This document shows, one piece after another, positions 27,773-41,170 of a stretch of DNA of 64,000 bases; the stretch's first letter is position 1; each line of letters opens with the position of its first letter. The stretch covers positions 2,486,501 through 2,550,500 of the forward strand of contig NZ_CP087106.1 in assembly GCF_028583545.1 (NCBI RefSeq), in the 5' to 3' direction. A program made the position numbers and the translations under genes. The notes below the pieces were generated by a model. The model made no database searches. It was given only the letters and a program-made list of their open reading frames with translations, and had not been told where the DNA came from. The stretch comes from Methylobacterium sp. NMS14P (GTDB lineage Bacteria; Pseudomonadota; Alphaproteobacteria; Rhizobiales; Beijerinckiaceae).

Positions 27773-28181
27773 GTGCGTGACTCCTTGTTTCAGGCGGGTT
27801 TCCGCACACGGACGGTATTGCCCGGCGGACGACGCCTGATGGGGACCTGACGTCCCCGGCTCATGTGTTCGACCGCGCTGGCGATGTCTTGAGACACCGG
27901 CGCGGTCACCGCGTTCACGGGGTGCGAGCACCCAACGGAAATGTCGCGAAGGCCGGGCGCATACTACGGGCAGCCGGTGATGGCAAGCCGAGCGGCCGGA
28001 AATCGCCGCCGCCGCATAGGGGGGCTGATCCGGTTTCAGGGCTTGTTCGCGGTGCCGCGCGGTTCGATCGCGGCGGCGCCGGCCGGTGCGGCGGTGGGGC
28101 CGCCGAAGGCGGGCCCCGACGTTCGACGACCGGCGCGCCCGTCGGCGCACCGGTCGGTTGTCGTTCAGCGATCGGGATCGA
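27773..28181. other. Leader and intergenic region before rplN
   Basis: About 410 bases without a convincing gene. The part near 27958-27986 holds a plausible promoter reading towards rplN, leaving a leader of about 180 bases. GC-driven open frames on the plus strand have no ribosome binding site. Confidence 0.5.
27958..27986 (-). promoter_or_regulatory. Candidate promoter of the spc unit (rplN onward)
   Basis: On the minus strand TTGCCA (27981-27986) and TATGCG (27958-27963) are spaced by 17 bases. The layout and spacing are like those of the rpsM and rpsL promoters here. A separate promoter is required because rplN no longer follows rpsQ. Confidence 0.45.
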
Positions 28182-28559
28182 TCAGATCGGTTGGCCGGCC
28201 GTCTCGAACAGGAAGCCGTCGAGGCTCGGGATAGTGACCGAGGACCCGCTCGCGGGCTTCGAGAGGCGCCAGGGCCGCTCCGACCGGGCGCGAATCGCCT
28301 CGGACGGGCGAAGCCGCCGCATCAGGCCGTCCTCGCCCACCTCCTCGATCGCCAGGAAGCCGTAGACCTGCAGGCGCGAGGCGGTGAGCTTGAGGCCGCG
28401 ATCCTCCGCGGCGACGACCATGCTGCCGGTGGCGTAGACGGCGTCCAGGAGGGCGCGCTGCTCACTGCGGCGACGGTTGCGCGCCTCCCGCTCGCCGGGG
28501 GGCTGGGCGGGAACCGGCCGCCGGAACGGAACGACGTTGCTGACCGCGACGCAACCCAT
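28182..28559 (-). CDS. Hypothetical protein between rplN and the ABC permease
   Basis: About 125 residues if started at the ATG at 28559 ([17 protein letters not shown]); an in-frame GTG just after gives [11 protein letters not shown] basic segment [19 protein letters not shown] is followed by [38 protein letters not shown] and an Arg-rich part. No signal peptide or membrane helix and no recognised family. It is on the same strand as rplN and lies upstream of it by about 400 bases. Confidence 0.55.
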   Translation of the reverse strand: MGCVAVSNVVPFRRPVPAQPPGEREARNRRRSEQRALLDAVYATGSMVVAAEDRGLKLTASRLQVYGFLAIEEVGEDGLMRRLRPSEAIRARSERPWRLSKPASGSSVTIPSLDGFLFETAGQPI

Positions 28560-28760
28560 ACGCAACACCCTCGACGCGAACCTGCGGCGGCGACCTGGCC
28601 ACCCGATGGGCGCGACAATTCGATGGATCGCTTTAATTCTCCGTAGACCGTGCCGGTGCGCGCCTGCCCCGATCCGGTACGCCTTCCACGTGTGCCCGGG
28701 TGAATCGGCCGTGTCCCGCGGGCCGGCGCAGGCGCATCGGCCCATCGGCCGGCCGCGCCG

Positions 28761-29456
28761 TCACTGGGCACGATGCGCCGGTACCTTGCCGGGGCTCGTC
28801 ACCCAGGAGGCCAGCCCGTCCAGGGAGACGCACAGGGCGCCGTAGACAGCACCGACGAAGAGGAAGATCTCGGCCGGGTAGACCATGGCGCGGTTGTTCA
28901 CCTGCGCCGCCACGAAGGCGAGTTCGGGCACACCGATCACGTAGGCGAGCGACGTGTCCTTGATGAGCGCGGTCCACTGGTTGACGAAGGACGGCGCCAT
29001 GGGCCGCAGCGCCTGCGGCAGGATGACGAACTGCAGGGTGCGCCATGGTCCGAGGCCGAGCGCCAGGCCGGCCTCCCACTGGCCGCGGCCGACGCTCGCG
29101 ATGCCCGCCGCCACCCCGTGGGACAGGTAGGCGCCGCCGACGAGCGACAGCGCCGCCGCGACCGTACCGACCTCGGGGATCGACACACCGAACAGGGTCG
29201 GCAGCAGGAAGTAGGTCCAGAAGATCAGCATCACGACCGGCACGGCGCGGAGGAAGCCGAGCCCGGCGGTGAGCGCTGCCCGGGCGGCGCCCGCGCTCAT
29301 CGCGAGGGCGATGCCGAGGACGAGCCCGAGCGCGGCCGAGGCCAGACCGGACAGGCCGGAGAGAGTCAGCGTCAGGGCCAGCCCGCCGATAGGTCCCTCG
29401 GGCCAGGCCCCGACCATCAGGTAGCCGAGATTGTCGACGACGACCGACGGATTCAT
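28761..29456 (-). CDS. Polar amino acid ABC transporter permease (GltK/HisM type)
   Basis: 231 residues with about five membrane helices of the HisMQ family. The EAA-type cytoplasmic loop reads EAGLALGLGPWRTLQFVILPQALRPMAPSFVNQ. Its start overlaps the stop of the other permease by four bases. The partners make a heterodimeric channel with the binding protein at 30210. No ATPase gene follows; the unit ends here. Confidence 0.92.
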   Translation of the reverse strand: MNPSVVVDNLGYLMVGAWPEGPIGGLALTLTLSGLSGLASAALGLVLGIALAMSAGAARAALTAGLGFLRAVPVVMLIFWTYFLLPTLFGVSIPEVGTVAAALSLVGGAYLSHGVAAGIASVGRGQWEAGLALGLGPWRTLQFVILPQALRPMAPSFVNQWTALIKDTSLAYVIGVPELAFVAAQVNNRAMVYPAEIFLFVGAVYGALCVSLDGLASWVTSPGKVPAHRAQ

Positions 29457-30190
29457 CGGTGCCGGCCCGGGGGGCGTGAGCGGCGGTCGAGGATCTGCCC
29501 GGCCGTCTCCGCCGTGGCCGCCGCGGCAACATAGAGGAGCGTCGCGATGCCGAAGGCCTGGAAGGTCTTGAAGGTCTCAGTCTCCACCTGCCTGGACGCG
29601 TAGGACAGCTCCGCGAGGCCGATCGTCATGGTCAGCGACGTGTTCTTGAGCGTGTTGAGGTACTGGCCGACGATCGGCAGCCACGCGACGCGCAGAGCCT
29701 GCGGCAGCACGATGTGGCGGAACGCCTGGACGGGCGTGAGGCCGAGGGCGAGAGACGCCTCACGCTGGGCGGGCCGGACGGCCTCGATGCCGGCGCGGAG
29801 TTCCTCGGCGATGTAGGCGCCCGCGTAGAGCGTGAGCCCGCAGAACCCGGCCAGGCTCTCGTAGGCGGGCCACCGCAGGGCGCCGAGACCCAGGTCCAGG
29901 ACGTGCGGCGCGTTGAGCCAGACGGCCACGCCCTGCGGGAGAGCGGCGGCCACCGCGAAGTACCAGACGAAGAGCTGCACCAGTAGCGGCGTGTTGCGGA
30001 CGATGCCGACGGAGAGGGTGACGACGCCGCGTCCCGCTGGGCCACCCGCCTCCCGCAGCCCGCACGCCGCGAGGCCCAGCGCCGTACCGGCGAGGCAGGT
30101 GGCTGCCGACAGGGTCAGGGTCACCCCGAAGCCCTGCAGCAGCCACATGAGGTAGCGTGGCGCGAGCGGATCGCCGAACAGCGAGGCCAT
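29453..30190 (-). CDS. Polar amino acid ABC transporter permease (GltJ/HisQ type)
   Basis: 245 residues, HisMQ family, about five helices. The ATPase-contact loop reads REASLALGLTPVQAFRHIVLPQALRVAWLPIVGQYLNTLKNTSL. An early segment (TLSVGIVRNTPLLVQLFVWYF) is typical of glutamate/aspartate permeases. It lies 19 bases after the binding protein gene and overlaps the second permease (ATGA). Confidence 0.92.
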   Translation of the reverse strand: MASLFGDPLAPRYLMWLLQGFGVTLTLSAATCLAGTALGLAACGLREAGGPAGRGVVTLSVGIVRNTPLLVQLFVWYFAVAAALPQGVAVWLNAPHVLDLGLGALRWPAYESLAGFCGLTLYAGAYIAEELRAGIEAVRPAQREASLALGLTPVQAFRHIVLPQALRVAWLPIVGQYLNTLKNTSLTMTIGLAELSYASRQVETETFKTFQAFGIATLLYVAAAATAETAGQILDRRSRPPGRHR

Positions 30191-30209
30191 CGCTGCCGTG
30201 CCGCCCCGG

Positions 30210-31013
30210 TCAGCTACGGTCCCCGATCCGGAACAGGCGCGGCAGCGGCTGCTCGGTGGTGGGGCCGAACCAGCGGTCGTAGATCGCCGCCGCCCTGCCG
30301 CTCGCCTCCAGGCCGCGCAGAGTCTCGTTCACGAGGTCCCGCAGGCGCGCCTCGTCCTTCGGGACGCCGACGCCGATATAGTCGTTGGAGATGCTGAAGG
30401 CGGGAATCTCGTAGTTCTGCCGGTCCGGCACCTTCGCGAGCAGCCCGACGAGCTTCGGACCGTCCTGCGTGATCGCCTGGACATTGCCGTTGCGCAGGGC
30501 CGTGAAGGCGAAGGGCGTGTCGTCGAAGGCCACCACAATCGCCTTCGGGAAGTCGCGGCGCAGGACGATCTCGTTGGTGGTGCCCTTGTCGGCACCGATT
30601 CGGAGCCCGTTCAGCTGCTCCGGCGACGACAGGGTGCCCTTCTTCGCCAGGAACTGCTGGCCGGAGGCGAAGTACGGAATGCTGAAATCGAGCTGCTTCG
30701 CCCGTTCGTCCGTGATGGTGAAGTTCGCCAGAACGAGATCGACCTTGCCGGAGGTGAGCAGCGGGATCCGATTCGCCGGGTTGGTCGGCCGAATCTCCAG
30801 CTTGACGCCGAGCGTGTCGGCGATGGCCTGCGCGTAGTCGACGTCGAGGCCGGCGATCCGCTTCGTCGCTGGATCGACGAAGCCGAAAGGCGGGTTGCTG
30901 TCGAAGGCGGCGACCCGGAGAACGCCGGCCTGTCTGATGTCATCCAAGCGGTCGGCCAGGGCCGGGCCGACCGACAGGAGGGCTGCGAGGGCGAGAGCGA
31001 GGAGGCGGCGCAC
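30210..31013 (-). CDS. Periplasmic amino acid-binding protein of ABC transporter
   Basis: About 267 residues of the SBP_bac_3 family, probably binding a polar or acidic amino acid. The GTG at 31013 has GGAG six bases upstream and gives MRRLLALALAALLSVGPALADR, a clean signal peptide; an ATG four codons earlier (31025) is the alternative. Mature motifs are LRVAAFDSNPPFGFVD, GLDVDYAQAIADTLGV, LLTSGKVDLVLANFTIT and IGADKGTTNE. It heads the three-gene unit with the two permeases. Ligand specificity is inferred from family only. Confidence 0.9.
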   Translation of the reverse strand: MRRLLALALAALLSVGPALADRLDDIRQAGVLRVAAFDSNPPFGFVDPATKRIAGLDVDYAQAIADTLGVKLEIRPTNPANRIPLLTSGKVDLVLANFTITDERAKQLDFSIPYFASGQQFLAKKGTLSSPEQLNGLRIGADKGTTNEIVLRRDFPKAIVVAFDDTPFAFTALRNGNVQAITQDGPKLVGLLAKVPDRQNYEIPAFSISNDYIGVGVPKDEARLRDLVNETLRGLEASGRAAAIYDRWFGPTTEQPLPRLFRIGDRS

Positions 31014-31100
31014 GTGTAGCTCCATAAGACGGTCCGGGATCGGTAAAGGTAGTTGTATTTTAAAGTCTCGCGAGTGTTTCCGGTCTAAATCGCGCTTGTC

Positions 31101-31191
31101 ATGGCTCGGACACAGATATAAATCCATATTGCTTCGGGAACGTCGCGCCGATGAAAGCTGATCGACAGAGATGGCTCGAGTGACGAGCCAT
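31101..31191. repeat. Three ATGGCTCG octamers, two forming a perfect hairpin
   Basis: ATGGCTCG occurs at 31101-31108 and 31171-31178 and in inverted form (CGAGCCAT) at 31184-31191. The last two are separated by AGTGA and make a perfect 8-base stem. Position upstream of the binding protein gene (minus) suggests a regulator binding site. Confidence 0.45.
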
Positions 31192-31514
31192 GATCATCTT
31201 CGGCGCCCCAAGAAATCAACGGAGAAACATTCCATTCTTTCGCCGCCGATGAGTGCGACTGGCCGAATGGTCCGACGGCGACAGAGAAAATTTTCCTGCG
31301 CCGCCCGGGTGGCGCCTGGGGCTTCGCCAGCGCGTCGCCCGCGCGTTGCAGCGGCTCGGCTTGTCCGCCCAGGCCCGCGTTGACGCGACCAAGCGCCATG
31401 CTCGATAGGAGGCTCTCGGCTCCGGCATCGCCGAGGCTCAGCGATCGCGGCGCGGCGCGCGCCCTTGACCGATCCTTAACCTCCGCCGCGGTGCAGTTTT
31501 CTGCCGTAACCGCA

Positions 31515-31543
31515 TTGACCTCACGGACAACCGCGTCTAGAAG
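31515..31543 (+). promoter_or_regulatory. Candidate promoter of the str-S10 unit
   Basis: TTGACC (31515-31520), exactly 17 bases, then TAGAAG (31538-31543). It closely resembles the promoter found before rpsM (TTGACA-N17-TAGCAG). The leader to rpsL would be about 250 bases. Confidence 0.5.
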
Positions 31544-31751
31544 CGCGCCACTTCGGACGGCCATCGGCTGCCGACGGCCCTTGGGCAAACCCCCGGAAGC
31601 CGCCGCCATCGCCCCGAGCGCTCCGAGGGTTCAAATCGCCTGACGCTGTAAGTCAGATCCGTAGGTACGAGCGCGTTCGTTTCGGGCGTGCTCCTCTGCC
31701 CACACCGCGCCGAGGGTCCGTGACAGGCCCTCCGGCGCATATTCGTATTGC

Positions 31752-31770
31752 GGACTGCCCTGTGCAGTCC
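31752..31770 (+). promoter_or_regulatory. Hairpin in the rpsL leader
   Basis: GGACTGC-CCTGT-GCAGTCC is a perfect 7-base stem with a 5-base loop, ending 30 bases before the rpsL ATG. It could be a leader structure affecting translation of S12. Confidence 0.4.
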
Positions 31771-31800
31771 GGACTAGGTGACCGAGGAAGAGGGCACAGG

Positions 31801-32172
31801 ATGCCGACGATCAACCAGCTGATCGCCCAGCCGCGGAAGATCCAGCGGAGCCGTAACAAGGTTCCGGCGCTTGACGCTTGCCCGCAGAAGCGCGGCGTCT
31901 GCACCCGCGTCTACACGACGACCCCGAAGAAGCCGAACTCGGCGCTCCGGAAGGTCGCCAAGGTGCGCCTCACCAACGGTTTCGAGGTGATTGGCTACAT
32001 CCCGGGCGAGGGTCACAACCTTCAGGAGCACTCCGTGGTGATGATCCGCGGCGGCCGCGTGAAGGATCTTCCGGGCGTGCGCTACCACATCCTGCGCGGC
32101 GTGCTCGACACGCAGGGCGTGAAGAACCGCAAGCAGCGCCGGTCGAAGTACGGCGCCAAGCGGCCGAAGTAA
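31801..32172 (+). CDS. rpsL: 30S ribosomal protein S12
   Basis: Decoding-centre protein. 123 residues, [20 protein letters not shown], with [19 protein letters not shown] and [13 protein letters not shown]. Lys43 and Lys88, the sites where streptomycin resistance mutations arise, are both wild type. First gene of the str unit, 128 bases before rpsG. Confidence 0.98.
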   Translation: MPTINQLIAQPRKIQRSRNKVPALDACPQKRGVCTRVYTTTPKKPNSALRKVAKVRLTNGFEVIGYIPGEGHNLQEHSVVMIRGGRVKDLPGVRYHILRGVLDTQGVKNRKQRRSKYGAKRPK

Positions 32173-32300
32173 GTTCGGACGCCCGGATATTTCCCGGGCG
32201 CCGCTCCGCGTTTCCACGGCCTCGCAAGGATGTCGCCGGCCTCAGGGCTGAGGCGGCCTGCGCGGGGCGCTTAAGATCTTTCGTTCGAGAGTCTCAGAAG

Positions 32301-32771
32301 ATGTCCCGTCGTCACTCTGCCGAGAAGCGTGAGATCATCCCGGACCCGAAGTACGGGGACGTGGTGCTGACGAAGTTCATGAACTCCATCATGTACGAGG
32401 GCAAGAAGTCGACCGCCGAGCGGATCGTCTACGGCGCCTTCGACATCGTCGAGAACCGCGCCCGCGCCAACCCGATCGAGGTGTTCCGCGCCGCGCTCGA
32501 CAACGTCGCCCCGATGATCGAGGTCCGCTCCCGCCGCGTCGGCGGCGCGACCTACCAGGTCCCCGTCGAGGTCCGCACCGAGCGCCGCCAGGCCCTAGCG
32601 ATCCGCTGGCTGATCCAGGCCGCGCGCTCGCGCAACGACCGCACCATGGTCGAGCGCCTCTCGGCCGAGCTGCTCGACGCCGCGAACAACCGCGGCAACG
32701 CCGTCAAGAAGCGGGAAGACACGCACCGGATGGCGGAAGCCAACCGCGCCTTCTCGCACTACCGCTGGTAA
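32301..32771 (+). CDS. rpsG: 30S ribosomal protein S7
   Basis: 156 residues from the ATG at 32301 ([20 protein letters not shown]), ending NRAFSHYRW. It binds the 3' domain of 16S rRNA. In E. coli the rpsL-rpsG gap carries the S7 autogenous control site; the gap here (128 bases) is long enough for one but no clear homology can be judged. fusA follows after 30 bases. Confidence 0.98.
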   Translation: MSRRHSAEKREIIPDPKYGDVVLTKFMNSIMYEGKKSTAERIVYGAFDIVENRARANPIEVFRAALDNVAPMIEVRSRRVGGATYQVPVEVRTERRQALAIRWLIQAARSRNDRTMVERLSAELLDAANNRGNAVKKREDTHRMAEANRAFSHYRW

Positions 32772-32801
32772 GCGGTTCCGCCGTCTCTCAGGAGCAATTC
32801 G

Positions 32802-34877
<2,076 letters not shown>

Positions 34878-34934
34878 GGCTCACGCCTCGACACCCCTTC
34901 TTCCGCAACATCAATTCGAATTTAGGAGGCTCTG

Positions 34935-36125
<1,191 letters not shown>

Positions 36126-36206
36126 TCCCAAGAGAAGCATCCTTAGCAGGGCGCGGCGGGGTCGAGTCCTCGCACACCCCGCCGTCCCTCTGAAGGTTCC
36201 AGGAAC

Positions 36207-36515
<309 letters not shown>

Positions 36516-36566
36516 GTCCGCTGAGGACTTAGAGCTTACCGTTTCATCGCGCGAGGGAGAGAACCT

Positions 36567-37292
36567 ATGCGCTCAGGCGTCATCGCACAGAAGGTCGGCA
36601 TGACCCGCGTCTTCACGGACGCGGGGGAGCATGTCCCCGTCACCGTGCTCAAGATTGATCAGTGCCAGGTGGTTGCCCACCGCACTGTCGAGAAGAATGG
36701 CTACGTCGCGCTGCAGGTCGGCGTCGGCAAGGCCAAGGTCAAGAACGTGTCGGCCGCCGAGCGGGGCCGTTTCGCGGTCGCCAAGGTTGAGCCGAAGAAG
36801 AAGCTCGCCGAGTTCCGCGTGTCCGAGGACGCGCTGATCCCGGTCGGCGCCGAGATCACCGCGGACCACTTCATCCCCGGCCAGTTCGTGGATGTCACCG
36901 GCACCACGACCGGTAAGGGCTTCGCTGGCGGTATCAAGCGCTGGAACTTCGGCGGCCTGCGCGCCACCCACGGCGTGTCGATCTCGCACCGTTCGATCGG
37001 TTCGACCGGCGGCCGTCAGGACCCGGGCAAGACCTTCAAGAACAAGAAGATGCCGGGCCATCTCGGTGTCGAGCGGGTCACCACCCAGAACCTGCGGGTC
37101 GTGCGCACCGACCCCGAGCGCGGCCTGATCCTGGTCGAGGGCGCGGTCCCGGGCGTCGCCGGCGGCTGGATCCAGATCCGCGACGCGGTGAAGCGCAAGC
37201 TCCCCGCCGACGTTCCGCTGCCGGGCAAGTTCCGCGAGAACGGCGCCTCCGCCCCGGCGACCGAGGCCCCTGCGGCTGAGGAGACCGCGTGA
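36567..37292 (+). CDS. rplC: 50S ribosomal protein L3
   Basis: 241 residues, [28 protein letters not shown], with the loop that reaches the peptidyl transferase centre ([28 protein letters not shown]). A Glu/Ala/Pro-rich C-terminal tail of about 20 residues is added, as in other alphaproteobacteria. The stop overlaps the rplD start (TGATG). Confidence 0.98.
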   Translation: MRSGVIAQKVGMTRVFTDAGEHVPVTVLKIDQCQVVAHRTVEKNGYVALQVGVGKAKVKNVSAAERGRFAVAKVEPKKKLAEFRVSEDALIPVGAEITADHFIPGQFVDVTGTTTGKGFAGGIKRWNFGGLRATHGVSISHRSIGSTGGRQDPGKTFKNKKMPGHLGVERVTTQNLRVVRTDPERGLILVEGAVPGVAGGWIQIRDAVKRKLPADVPLPGKFRENGASAPATEAPAAEETA

Positions 37293-37912
37293 TGAAGCTC
37301 GATATCAAAACTCTCGACGGTGCCGGTGCCGGCTCGGTCGAGCTGAACGAAGAGATCTTCGGCCTGGAGCCCCGCGCCGACCTTCTGCAGCGCATGGTTC
37401 GCTGGCAGCTCGCCAAGCGGCGCGCCGGCACCCACGCCGTGCAGAACCGCTCGGACGTGAACCGGACCCGCAAGAAGCTCTACAAGCAGAAGGGCACCGG
37501 TAACGCCCGCCACGGCGCGGCCTCGGCGCCGCAGTTCCGCGGCGGTGGACGCGCCTTCGGCCCGGTGCCGCGCGACCACAGCCACGACCTGCCCAAGAAG
37601 GTCCGTGCGCTGGCCCTGCGCCACGCCCTGTCGGCCAAGGCCAAGGCCTCGACCCTGATCGTCGTCGACGACATCAAGATCGAGGATCACAAGACCAAGG
37701 GTCTCATCGAGCGCTTCGGCAAGATGGGCCTCTCGAACGCGCTGATCATCGGCGGTGCCGAGGTCGACGTGAATTTCGGCCGGGCCGCCCGCGCCATCCC
37801 GCAGATCGACGTGCTGCCCGTGCAGGGCATCAACGTCTACGACATCCTGCGCCGCGACACGCTCGTCCTGACGAAGGCTGCCGTCGACGCGCTGGAGGAG
37901 CGTTTCAAATGA
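37292..37912 (+). CDS. rplD: 50S ribosomal protein L4
   Basis: 206 residues, [18 protein letters not shown], with the tunnel-loop region [25 protein letters not shown]4 is the autogenous repressor of the S10 operon in E. coli; conservation of that control here is unknown. The ATG at 37292 follows GAGGAGA. The end overlaps rplW (ATGA). Confidence 0.98.
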   Translation: MKLDIKTLDGAGAGSVELNEEIFGLEPRADLLQRMVRWQLAKRRAGTHAVQNRSDVNRTRKKLYKQKGTGNARHGAASAPQFRGGGRAFGPVPRDHSHDLPKKVRALALRHALSAKAKASTLIVVDDIKIEDHKTKGLIERFGKMGLSNALIIGGAEVDVNFGRAARAIPQIDVLPVQGINVYDILRRDTLVLTKAAVDALEERFK

Positions 37913-38205
37913 GTGCCGATCCGCGCCACTACGACATCGTCGTCTCCCCGGTCATCACCGAGAAGGCGACGAACCTGACCGAGCAGAACAAGGTCGTCTT
38001 CCGCGTCGCTCCCAAGGCGACCAAGCCTCAGATCAAGGAGGCGGTTGAGAAGCTGTTCGACGTGAAGGTCACGGCCGTGAACACCCTTGTCACCAAGGGG
38101 AAGAAGAAGATTTTCCGCGGCCTCCGCGGACAGCGCTCCGACGTGAAGAAGGCGATCGTGACCCTGGCTGAGGGCCACTCGATCGACGTCACGACCGGGC
38201 TCTGA
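37909..38205 (+). CDS. rplW: 50S ribosomal protein L23
   Basis: 98 residues with [27 protein letters not shown] and the RNA-binding Lys-rich loop [15 protein letters not shown]. It is the docking site for trigger factor and SRP at the tunnel exit. Overlaps rplD by 4 bases. Confidence 0.98.
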   Translation: MSADPRHYDIVVSPVITEKATNLTEQNKVVFRVAPKATKPQIKEAVEKLFDVKVTAVNTLVTKGKKKIFRGLRGQRSDVKKAIVTLAEGHSIDVTTGL

Positions 38206-38230
38206 GGACGGGATTTAGGGATCCAAGCCG

Positions 38231-39067
38231 ATGGCCTTGAAGACATTCAAACCGGTCACGCCGAGCCTGCGCCAGCTCGTGCTCGTCGACCGCCGTGAGC
38301 TCTACAAGGGCAAGCCGGTGAAGGCGCTGACGGAGGGCAAGTCGTCCTCCGGCGGCCGCAACAATCTCGGCCGCATCACCGTCCGCTTCCGCGGCGGCGG
38401 CCACAAGCGCGTGCTGCGCAACGTCGACTTCAAGCGTCGCGAGCAGCTCGGCGTCGCCGCCACGGTGGAGCGGATCGAGTACGATCCGAACCGCACGGCG
38501 TTCATCGCGCTGATCAACTTCCCCGACGGGAAGCAGAGCTACATCCTGGCCCCGCAGCGCCTGCAGCCGGGCGACAAGGTGGTGGCCGCTGAGAGCGTCG
38601 ACATCAAGCCGGGCAACGCCGCTCCGGTCGGCTCGATGCCGGTGGGCACGATCGTCCACAATGTCGAGCTCAAGATCGGCAAGGGTGGCGCGATCGCCCG
38701 CTCGGCCGGCAACTACGCGCAGATCGTCGGCCGCGACCAGGGCTACGTGACGCTCCGCCTGAACTCGGGCGAGCAGCGCCTGGTCCACGGTCAGTGCTTC
38801 GCCAGCGTTGGCGCGGTCTCGAACCCGGACCACATGAACATCTCGCTCGGCAAGGCCGGGCGCAACCGTTGGCTCGGCAAGCGCCCGCACAACCGCGGTG
38901 TGGCGATGAACCCGGTCGACCATCCGCACGGCGGCGGCGAGGGTCGCACCTCGGGCGGCCGCAACCCGGTCACGCCCTGGGGCGTGCCCACCAAGGGGAA
39001 GAAGACCCGGTCCAACAAGCGGACCGACGTGTTCATCCTGTCCAGCCGCCACAACCGCAAGAAGTAA
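38231..39067 (+). CDS. rplB: 50S ribosomal protein L2
   Basis: 278 residues with [19 protein letters not shown] and the conserved [17 protein letters not shown] loop containing the His important for peptidyl transferase. Standard S10 position, 25 bases after rplW. Confidence 0.99.
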   Translation: MALKTFKPVTPSLRQLVLVDRRELYKGKPVKALTEGKSSSGGRNNLGRITVRFRGGGHKRVLRNVDFKRREQLGVAATVERIEYDPNRTAFIALINFPDGKQSYILAPQRLQPGDKVVAAESVDIKPGNAAPVGSMPVGTIVHNVELKIGKGGAIARSAGNYAQIVGRDQGYVTLRLNSGEQRLVHGQCFASVGAVSNPDHMNISLGKAGRNRWLGKRPHNRGVAMNPVDHPHGGGEGRTSGGRNPVTPWGVPTKGKKTRSNKRTDVFILSSRHNRKK

Positions 39068-39072
39068 TCGCT

Positions 39073-39351
39073 ATGGCACGCTCTCTCTGGAAGGGGCCGT
39101 TCGTCGACGGCTACCTCTTCAAGAAGGCCGAGGCGGCGCGGGGCTCCTCGCGCTCCGAGGTCATCAAGATCTGGAGCCGCCGCTCCACGATCCTCCCGCA
39201 GTTCGTCGGGCTCACCTTCGGTGTGCACAACGGGCAGAAGCACATCCCGGTCTACGTCACCGAGGAGATGGTCGGGCACAAGTTCGGCGAGTTCTCGCCG
39301 ACCCGCACCTTCCCGGGCCACGCGGCCGACAAGAAGGCGAAGAGGCGCTGA
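39073..39351 (+). CDS. rpsS: 30S ribosomal protein S19
   Basis: 92 residues from the ATG at 39073, [20 protein letters not shown], with [29 protein letters not shown]. The open frame upstream lies inside rplB and is not coding. rplV starts one base after its stop. Confidence 0.98.
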   Translation: MARSLWKGPFVDGYLFKKAEAARGSSRSEVIKIWSRRSTILPQFVGLTFGVHNGQKHIPVYVTEEMVGHKFGEFSPTRTFPGHAADKKAKRR

Positions 39352-39352
39352 G

Positions 39353-39739
39353 ATGGGCAAGCAAGCCACCCCCCGCGCGCTCCCCGAGAACGAGGCGAAG
39401 GCCGTCGCGCGCATGCTGCGCGTCAGCCCGCAGAAGCTCAACCTCGTGGCGCAGATGATCCGCGGCAAGAAGGTCGACACGGCGCTCGCCGAGTTGCAGT
39501 TCTCGCGCAAGCGGATCTCCACCGAGGTCAAGAAGTGCCTCGAGAGCGCCATCGCCAACGCCGAGAACAACCACGATCTGGACGTCGACGACCTTGTCGT
39601 CTCCCAGGCCTTCGTGGGCAAGGCGCTGGTTCTCAAGCGTTTCCACGCCCGCGCCCGCGGCCGCGGCGCGCGCATCCTGAAGCCCTTCTCGAACCTCACC
39701 ATCGTGGTTCGCGAAGTCCGCCAAGCCGAAGCGGCTTGA
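39353..39739 (+). CDS. rplV: 50S ribosomal protein L22
   Basis: 128 residues, [41 protein letters not shown], with the tunnel-loop end [25 protein letters not shown]. The frame is open far upstream into rpsS, but the start at 39353 gives the family length. Confidence 0.98.
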   Translation: MGKQATPRALPENEAKAVARMLRVSPQKLNLVAQMIRGKKVDTALAELQFSRKRISTEVKKCLESAIANAENNHDLDVDDLVVSQAFVGKALVLKRFHARARGRGARILKPFSNLTIVVREVRQAEAA

Positions 39740-39749
39740 GGAGGATCTG

Positions 39750-40496
39750 ATGGGTCAGAAAGTCAACCCGATCGGTCTCCGGCTCGGCATCAACCGGACC
39801 TGGGACTCCCGCTGGTTCGCCAACAAGGGCGACTACGCGAAGCTCATGCACGAGGACGTCGCGATCCGCGCCGCCCTCATGAAGCAGCTCAAGCAGGCGG
39901 CGGTCTCCAAGATCGTCATCGAGCGCCCGCACCGGAAGTGCCGCGTCACCATCCACTCGGGTCGTCCGGGCGTGGTGATCGGCAAGAAGGGCGCGGACAT
40001 CGAGAAGCTGCGCAAGCTCGTCGGCACGATGACCAAGGCCGACGTGACCATCAACATCGTCGAGGTGCGCAAGCCCGAGATCGACGCCACCCTGGTGGCC
40101 GACTCGATCGCCCAGCAGCTCGAGCGCCGCGTCGCCTTCCGGCGCGCCATGAAGCGGGCCGTTCAGTCGGCCATGCGTCTGGGCGCCGAGGGCATCCGGA
40201 TCAACTGCTCGGGCCGTCTCGGCGGCGCCGAGATTGCCCGCCAGGAATGGTACCGCGAGGGCCGCGTCCCGCTGCACACGCTGCGCGCCGACGTCGACTA
40301 CGGCACCGCCACGGCGTTCACGACGTACGGCACCTGCGGCATCAAGGTGTGGGTGTTCAAGGGCGAGATCCTTGAGCACGACCCGATGGCCCAGGACAAG
40401 AAGGCCCAGGAAGAGGGCGGCCGTTCCGGCGGACGCCGTGAGCGCGATGGCGAGGGCGGCCGCGAGCGCGGACGCCGCGAGCGCGAGCACGCGTAA
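39750..40496 (+). CDS. rpsC: 30S ribosomal protein S3
   Basis: 248 residues, [24 protein letters not shown], with the KH domain [21 protein letters not shown] and the S3 C-domain. The tail beyond DPMAQDKK is an unusual run of Gly, Arg and Glu, common in alphaproteobacterial S3. It forms part of the mRNA entry helicase. Confidence 0.98.
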   Translation: MGQKVNPIGLRLGINRTWDSRWFANKGDYAKLMHEDVAIRAALMKQLKQAAVSKIVIERPHRKCRVTIHSGRPGVVIGKKGADIEKLRKLVGTMTKADVTINIVEVRKPEIDATLVADSIAQQLERRVAFRRAMKRAVQSAMRLGAEGIRINCSGRLGGAEIARQEWYREGRVPLHTLRADVDYGTATAFTTYGTCGIKVWVFKGEILEHDPMAQDKKAQEEGGRSGGRRERDGEGGRERGRREREHA

Positions 40497-40507
40497 GGTA
40501 GGAAGCC

Positions 40508-40921
40508 ATGCTGCAACCGAAAAAGACCCGCTTCCGCAAGCAGTTCAAGGGCCGCATCCACGGTGCGGCCAAGGGCGGCTTCGAGCTGAACTTCGGCCAG
40601 TTCGGCCTGAAGGCGGTGGAGCCCGAGCGCGTCACCGCCCGCCAGATCGAGGCGGCCCGCCGCGCGATCACCCGCGAGATGAAGCGTCAGGGCCGCGTCT
40701 GGATCCGGGTTTTCCCGGATGTCCCGGTCTCGTCGAAGCCGACCGAGGTCCGCATGGGCTCCGGTAAGGGTGCCCCGGATTACTGGGCGGCCCGGGTTCA
40801 TCCCGGCCGGATCATGTTCGAGGTCGACGGCGTTGCCGAGAACATCGCCAAGGAGGCGCTCCGCCTCGGCGCCGCGAAGCTCCCGATCCGCACGCGGGTC
40901 GTCCAGCGCATCGCCGACTGA
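40508..40921 (+). CDS. rplP: 50S ribosomal protein L16
   Basis: 137 residues, [19 protein letters not shown], with [28 protein letters not shown]. It lies near the A site and is the last to join the large subunit. It follows rpsC after 11 bases. Confidence 0.98.
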
Positions 40922-40933
40922 ACGGAGGATATC

Positions 40934-41149
40934 GTGAAGTCGACCCAGAGACTGTCTGATCTGAAGGCGCTGTCGCCGGATCAGCTGAATGACGAGCTGA
41001 TCAACCTCAAGAAGGAGCAGTTCAACCTGCGCTTCCAGGGGGCCACCGGCCAGCTCGAGAACGTCGCCCGCGTCCGCGAGGTCCGTCGCGACATCGCCCG
41101 TGTCCGGACTCTGCAGCGTTCCAAGACGCTGCAGCAGGCCAAGGGCTGA
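40934..41149 (+). CDS. rpmC: 50S ribosomal protein L29
   Basis: 71 residues from a GTG start preceded by [55 protein letters not shown], in segments, is the L29 helical hairpin. It is slightly longer at the C-terminus than in E. coli. Confidence 0.97.
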   Translation: MKSTQRLSDLKALSPDQLNDELINLKKEQFNLRFQGATGQLENVARVREVRRDIARVRTLQRSKTLQQAKG

Positions 41150-41170
41150 GGCGGGTTTTAGGAGACAACC

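Larger units (their letters stand above)
31014..31800. other. Long non-coding gap between ABC transporter and str operon
   Basis: Nearly 790 bases between divergent units. The part at 31035-31270 is clearly richer in A and T than the surroundings and holds three copies of the octamer ATGGCTCG. The right half holds the candidate rpsL promoter (31515-31543) and a hairpin (31752-31770). No open frame here has a convincing start or composition. Confidence 0.6.

Noticed and set aside
31085..31609. 174-codon minus-strand open frame between the ABC transporter and the str operon
   Set aside because: It has no ribosome binding site or domain, it crosses the hairpin and promoter region, and its codons do not show the high-GC third-position bias of real genes here.
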